Part shown: positions 60,737 to 64,000 of the stretch, piece by piece
Position numbering within the stretch: the stretch's first letter is position 1
Layout: each line of letters begins with the position of its first letter
Assembly: GCA_947498765.1 (NCBI GenBank)
Contig: CANMLG010000016.1
Coordinates: 186,001 to 250,000, forward strand
Reading direction: 5' to 3'
Length of the DNA stretch: 64,000 nucleotides
Origin: an uncultured Aquimarina sp.
GTDB lineage: Bacteria > Bacteroidota > Bacteroidia > Flavobacteriales > Flavobacteriaceae
Made by a program: the position numbers and the translations under genes
The notes under the pieces: model-generated
Databases searched by the model: none
What the model was told of the DNA's origin: nothing
The model's input: the letters and a program-made list of their open reading frames with translations, nothing else

Positions 60737-61690
60737 ATGGGTTTTTTTAAGAAAATTTTTTCAAAAGATAAGAAAGAGAGTCTTGACAAAGGACTAGAAA
60801 AATCTAAGACAAGTTTTTTCTCTAAACTAGGTAAAGCAGTAGCAGGAAAATCTAAGGTTGACGATGAAGTTTTAGATGATTTGGAAGAAGTGCTGGTAAG
60901 TAGTGATGTGGGTATTAAAACTACGGTTAAAATTATTGATCGGATAGAGGCGCGTGTAGCGAGAGATAAATATCTAGGAACCGCTGAATTGGATCAAATT
61001 CTTAGAGAAGAAATTGCAGGTCTTTTGTCTGAAACTAATTTAGGAGAAGCTGAAGATTTTGTAATCCCTGAAAGTAAAAAGCCTTATGTGTTAATGGTAG
61101 TAGGGGTAAACGGTGCTGGAAAAACAACTACTATAGGTAAGTTGGCCAATCAATTTAAAAAACAAGGTCTAAGTGTTATTTTAGGAGCGGCTGATACGTT
61201 TAGAGCTGCGGCTATTGATCAGTTGCAAGTGTGGGCTGATAGAGTTGATGTGCCCATTGTAAAGCAAAGTATGGGGAGTGATCCTGCATCAGTGGCTTTT
61301 GATTCGTTAAAATCGGGTGTAGCGCAAAATGCAGATGTAATTATTATTGATACAGCTGGGAGATTACATAATAAGATCAATTTGATGAATGAGCTTACGA
61401 AAGTAAAGAATGTGATGAAAAAAGTAATTCCAGATGCTCCACATGATGTTTTGTTAGTTTTAGATGGCTCAACGGGTCAAAATGCATTTGAGCAAGCAAA
61501 ACAATTTACGGCAGCTACAGAGGTAACTAGTTTGGCAATCACAAAACTGGACGGTACCGCTAAAGGCGGAGTAGTTATTGGAATTAGCGATCAATTCCAA
61601 ATTCCAGTAAAATATATTGGAGTAGGTGAAGGTATTGATGATCTGCAGGTGTTTAATAAATTTGAATTCGTAGATTCATTTTTTAAGTAG
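60737..61690 (+). CDS. ftsY: Signal recognition particle receptor FtsY
   Basis: This 317-residue GTPase guides ribosomes with SRP to the membrane translocon. The NG domain has GVNGAGKTTTIGKLA, DTFRAAAIDQL, DTAGRLHNK and TKLDGTAKGG. The start at MGFFKKIFSK (60737) is chosen; the in-frame ATG at 60686 would overlap the preceding terminator and the -7 box. The short basic N-terminal region fits the Bacteroidota type without the long acidic A domain. Confidence 0.95.
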   Translation: MGFFKKIFSKDKKESLDKGLEKSKTSFFSKLGKAVAGKSKVDDEVLDDLEEVLVSSDVGIKTTVKIIDRIEARVARDKYLGTAELDQILREEIAGLLSETNLGEAEDFVIPESKKPYVLMVVGVNGAGKTTTIGKLANQFKKQGLSVILGAADTFRAAAIDQLQVWADRVDVPIVKQSMGSDPASVAFDSLKSGVAQNADVIIIDTAGRLHNKINLMNELTKVKNVMKKVIPDAPHDVLLVLDGSTGQNAFEQAKQFTAATEVTSLAITKLDGTAKGGVVIGISDQFQIPVKYIGVGEGIDDLQVFNKFEFVDSFFK

Positions 61691-61721
61691 ATTGACTTTT
61701 TAAATTTGAATGAAAAAAAAC

Positions 61722-61777
61722 ACCAATTTAAATACATATATAAGTTCTTAGGAATTCGTATGTGTATTTAAATTGGT
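61722..61777. repeat. Inverted repeat with 15-base perfect arms behind ftsY
   Basis: ACCAATTTAAATACA (61722-61736) and TGTATTTAAATTGGT (61763-61777) are exact reverse complements with 26 bases between them. It may end the ftsY transcript, though no T tract follows, or be another structural element. Confidence 0.5.
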
Positions 61778-61796
61778 TTAAAATACTAAGACTAAG

Positions 61797-61838
61797 ATTA
61801 AAAAAAGAGGGTGTCTAAATAAATAGACATCCTCTTTT
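61797..61838 (-). terminator. Terminator of the T9SS subtilase gene
   Basis: The minus-strand stem (61838-61824 with 61817-61803, core GAGGATGTCTA with one mismatched or wobble pair) is followed by a T tract. It lies about 30 bases after the gene's stop. Confidence 0.7.
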
Positions 61839-61866
61839 GGGTTTGAAATTAATGTATATTATGAAA

Positions 61867-64000
61867 TTAATTTTTAATCAATTCCTTGTAGAATACTCTT
61901 TGTCCATCATTAACTTGAAGTATGTAAAGTCCTTGATCAAAATTAGATACATCAATTTTATCGGTAGATAAATTACCCGATTTTAGCATTTGTCCTGCTG
62001 TATTAATGATCTTATACGTACTATTAGTATTTTGAATATTGCTCAAGCTTATGTGTACATCATAGTTGGATGGGTTAGGGTAAACCTCAAGAGTTGTGGG
62101 TGCTTCATTACCTAGAATATTGGCCTTTTGATCAATACCAAACCCAACAAATTTTGGTTTACTGTTACTTGGTGTAAATGTTTCTTTAGTATTTAGGTTT
62201 GTGGTTGCAAATAATGCGCTATTTAAATTAGCATTAGATGTAGTGTTGATAATGTTAATGGTATAATCTTCGACTTCACCAAAATCAAATGTTTCGCAAG
62301 CTCCTGGTGCAGCATTATATTTCATAGATACACGCATTCGCGTTTGGCCTAAAGCGGCATTGGTCGGAACATTAACAGTAGCACTTAAATTATTAGCACT
62401 TGACGAAGAACCGTTAACAACCCTTTCACTAGATTCAAAAGTTCCATTTTTGTTAAAATCTATCCAAATTGACCAAAATTCAGTGTACGCTCGGCCACTA
62501 AATGCAGCACTAACAATCATAGTATTAGAGCTACCTCTTGCTAAGGTACCCACCTGTGATGTAAAGTCTGAATAACCACTTCCTGCTCCAGTAGCATTTG
62601 AAATACCTCCTAATTCAATATTGTCAATCCATTCAGCTTGAGTACTATTAGATTCTGAATCACAATAGGTTATTGTAGTAGGAGGATTTTGATTTGGTGG
62701 AGAAGTATCTCTGATACCGGTAATGATCAATGAAAATCTTTGACTACCTCCAATAAGGTTATCTTTAGCTCTTACTGTAATAGTATAGGTGCCAGTAGCG
62801 TTATTGATGTCAACTCGCTCAAAAGGGTCGACATTATTGTCTTTTTTTCTATTACTCGTAGCTCCGGTTAATTCATAAGGAAATGTAGTATTTCCTCCTT
62901 TGGTCACTCTAAGATCTAAATCATTAACCAAAACTGCTGCAGTGCTACTTGAAGCTATGGCAGTACCTGGTCGATCAGTCCATGAAATTGACGTCACTAA
63001 TGGGGAGGATTCATCTGATCGCACTGTCATGGTATATGTCTGTCCAGAATTTAAGATTAATTCTTCAATCTTCGAACTGTTGCCATTTTCTGTAATAGCT
63101 TCTGCGGCTTTTTTGGCATTAAGAAGTCCCCATCCAAAAATAGCATCAGGACCAGAAGGTCCTGCATCATCTGCAGTATGAAGCGCTAAACCTTTTAGGG
63201 TGGCAGCTTTCATAAATCTATTATTTATATTGTTATAATGCTGTTGTAGTAATAATAGTGAACCAGCAACATTAGGGGATGCCATGGAGGTTCCACTTAA
63301 TGAGCGGTATGAGCTATTATTTGCATCTGTAATTGATAATACACCAGTACCGTTTCCAGCAATATCAGGTTTTATTCGGAAGTCATCAGTGGGTCCTTCG
63401 CTACTAGAGCTATTGATACTCACGGAAATTAAATTTCCATTACTATTTACCCTTGCATCTTGAGCATTGGCTACCGCTAATGTATTTTTTGCAACTGCAG
63501 CTCCTGTAAGTTTATCAAAACCAAAGCCTCCAGTAGGATTATTATTAGCTGAATTGTCATTACCATCATTACCAGCTGCAATTACAGGTAGGTAATCTGG
63601 AGCATTAAAAGTTACAACATCCCAATCTCTGGATTCATCAATATATCCCCCAAAAAAATATTGAGGCAGTTGTACTTGTCCTTGTGGGTTTCTGGCAGCT
63701 AAACCATAGGAATGATTTGAAACTAACATACCATTACCTGCAGCACTTACAGCTTCAGCAATATCGTTATTCCAATCATACCCAATAGCACGAGCATAAG
63801 GAGCCATTCCTTCAGCATCACTTCTAATACCTGCAGCAATAATAGTTCCTGTAACATGTGCAGCATGGAAATTGAGGCCTAATCCTGCATTATCTCCTAT
63901 GGAATATCTGTTATTACCTCCAGCTCCATCAAACTCTCTATGACTGGCTCTTGAAACTCCTCCGTCCCAAACATGAGCGATCATATCTTGTCCCATTAGA
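61867..64000 (-). CDS. T9SS-secreted S8 subtilisin-like protease, 5' end outside the window
   Basis: The frame runs off the window edge; about 710 residues are seen. The S8 domain shows the triad as Asp in AHVWDGG (D11 in fragment numbering), His in NFHAAHVTGT (H47) and Ser in GTSMASPN (S237), with the oxyanion region AAGNDGND. A pre-peptidase-type beta domain (about 300-420), a GEVED domain (about 440-570, WIDFNKNGTF and FGEVEDY) and a T9SS type A tail (from about 625, LEVYPNPSNYDVHI) follow. The MGQDM start given by the fragment is internal. The protein should be exported and degrade proteins outside the cell. Confidence 0.9.
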   Translation of the reverse strand, partial: LMGQDMIAHVWDGGVSRASHREFDGAGGNNRYSIGDNAGLGLNFHAAHVTGTIIAAGIRSDAEGMAPYARAIGYDWNNDIAEAVSAAGNGMLVSNHSYGLAARNPQGQVQLPQYFFGGYIDESRDWDVVTFNAPDYLPVIAAGNDGNDNSANNNPTGGFGFDKLTGAAVAKNTLAVANAQDARVNSNGNLISVSINSSSSEGPTDDFRIKPDIAGNGTGVLSITDANNSSYRSLSGTSMASPNVAGSLLLLQQHYNNINNRFMKAATLKGLALHTADDAGPSGPDAIFGWGLLNAKKAAEAITENGNSSKIEELILNSGQTYTMTVRSDESSPLVTSISWTDRPGTAIASSSTAAVLVNDLDLRVTKGGNTTFPYELTGATSNRKKDNNVDPFERVDINNATGTYTITVRAKDNLIGGSQRFSLIITGIRDTSPPNQNPPTTITYCDSESNSTQAEWIDNIELGGISNATGAGSGYSDFTSQVGTLARGSSNTMIVSAAFSGRAYTEFWSIWIDFNKNGTFESSERVVNGSSSSANNLSATVNVPTNAALGQTRMRVSMKYNAAPGACETFDFGEVEDYTINIINTTSNANLNSALFATTNLNTKETFTPSNSKPKFVGFGIDQKANILGNEAPTTLEVYPNPSNYDVHISLSNIQNTNSTYKIINTAGQMLKSGNLSTDKIDVSNFDQGLYILQVNDGQRVFYKELIKN

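Overview
The window is AT-rich DNA from a Bacteroidota bacterium, almost certainly a marine-type member of the Flavobacteriaceae. The evidence is T9SS type A and type B sorting domains on several secreted giants, SusC/SusD pairs, FecI/FecR-type ECF sigma systems, TAnnTTTG-type -7 boxes without Shine-Dalgarno sequences, and the rpmB-rpmG-DUF4295-ftsY cluster. I saw no tRNA or rRNA gene, CRISPR array or insertion sequence.

Layout. 1-345: tail of a PPK2 polyphosphate kinase. 742-7284: a 2180-residue secreted cellulase with an N-terminal GH9 plus CBM3-like unit, a PKD domain, five flavobacterial beta repeats, an unassigned Cys-bounded module, a C-terminal GH48 and a T9SS type A tail. 7413-8768: MATE exporter. 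8833-11780: two paralogous lipoproteins, the second frameshifted. 11975-16087: ECF sigma, FecR and an STN-type TonB receptor. 16180-20129: two DUF3857/transglutaminase-like proteins, one lacking catalytic residues. 20176-23464: a small protein, Ohr, and a second ECF sigma operon. 24303-29477: a gliding-type surface protein with Big_2 repeats and a CHU_C tail.

29538-46222 is a beta-mannan utilisation locus. It holds a cellobiose/mannobiose 2-epimerase, a GH5 lipoprotein, an AraC regulator, a GH26 mannanase, a GPH sugar symporter, a GH130 phosphorylase, SusC, SusD, an IPT-type surface glycan-binding lipoprotein and an unusual lipoprotein with three fasciclin domains and two near-identical binding-type modules. 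The inferred flow is surface cleavage by GH26/GH5, capture and import by SusCD and the binding lipoproteins, symport into the cytoplasm, epimerisation of mannobiose to mannosyl-glucose, and phosphorolysis by GH130.

46368-47541: a carboxymuconolactone-decarboxylase-like protein and a TetR regulator that share an identical 16-base operator. 47738-54382: a giant T9SS protein. 54888-55787: a HEIGH-type metalloprotease lipoprotein. 56132-56737: an exported glutaredoxin-like protein. 56886-61690: housekeeping genes (DEDDh exonuclease, FAH-family protein, Hpt protein, CinA, L28, L33, DUF4295, FtsY). 61867-64000: the C-terminal part of a T9SS subtilase.

The two observations I rate highest are the CelA-like GH9/GH48 fusion carrying a T9SS signal, and a shared promoter motif (GGTAGGGTAAAY, 11-12 bases, CGT) in front of fecR, a lipoprotein and the HEIGH protease, which suggests a small ECF sigma regulon. 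All functions are read from sequence and family knowledge; no search was run.
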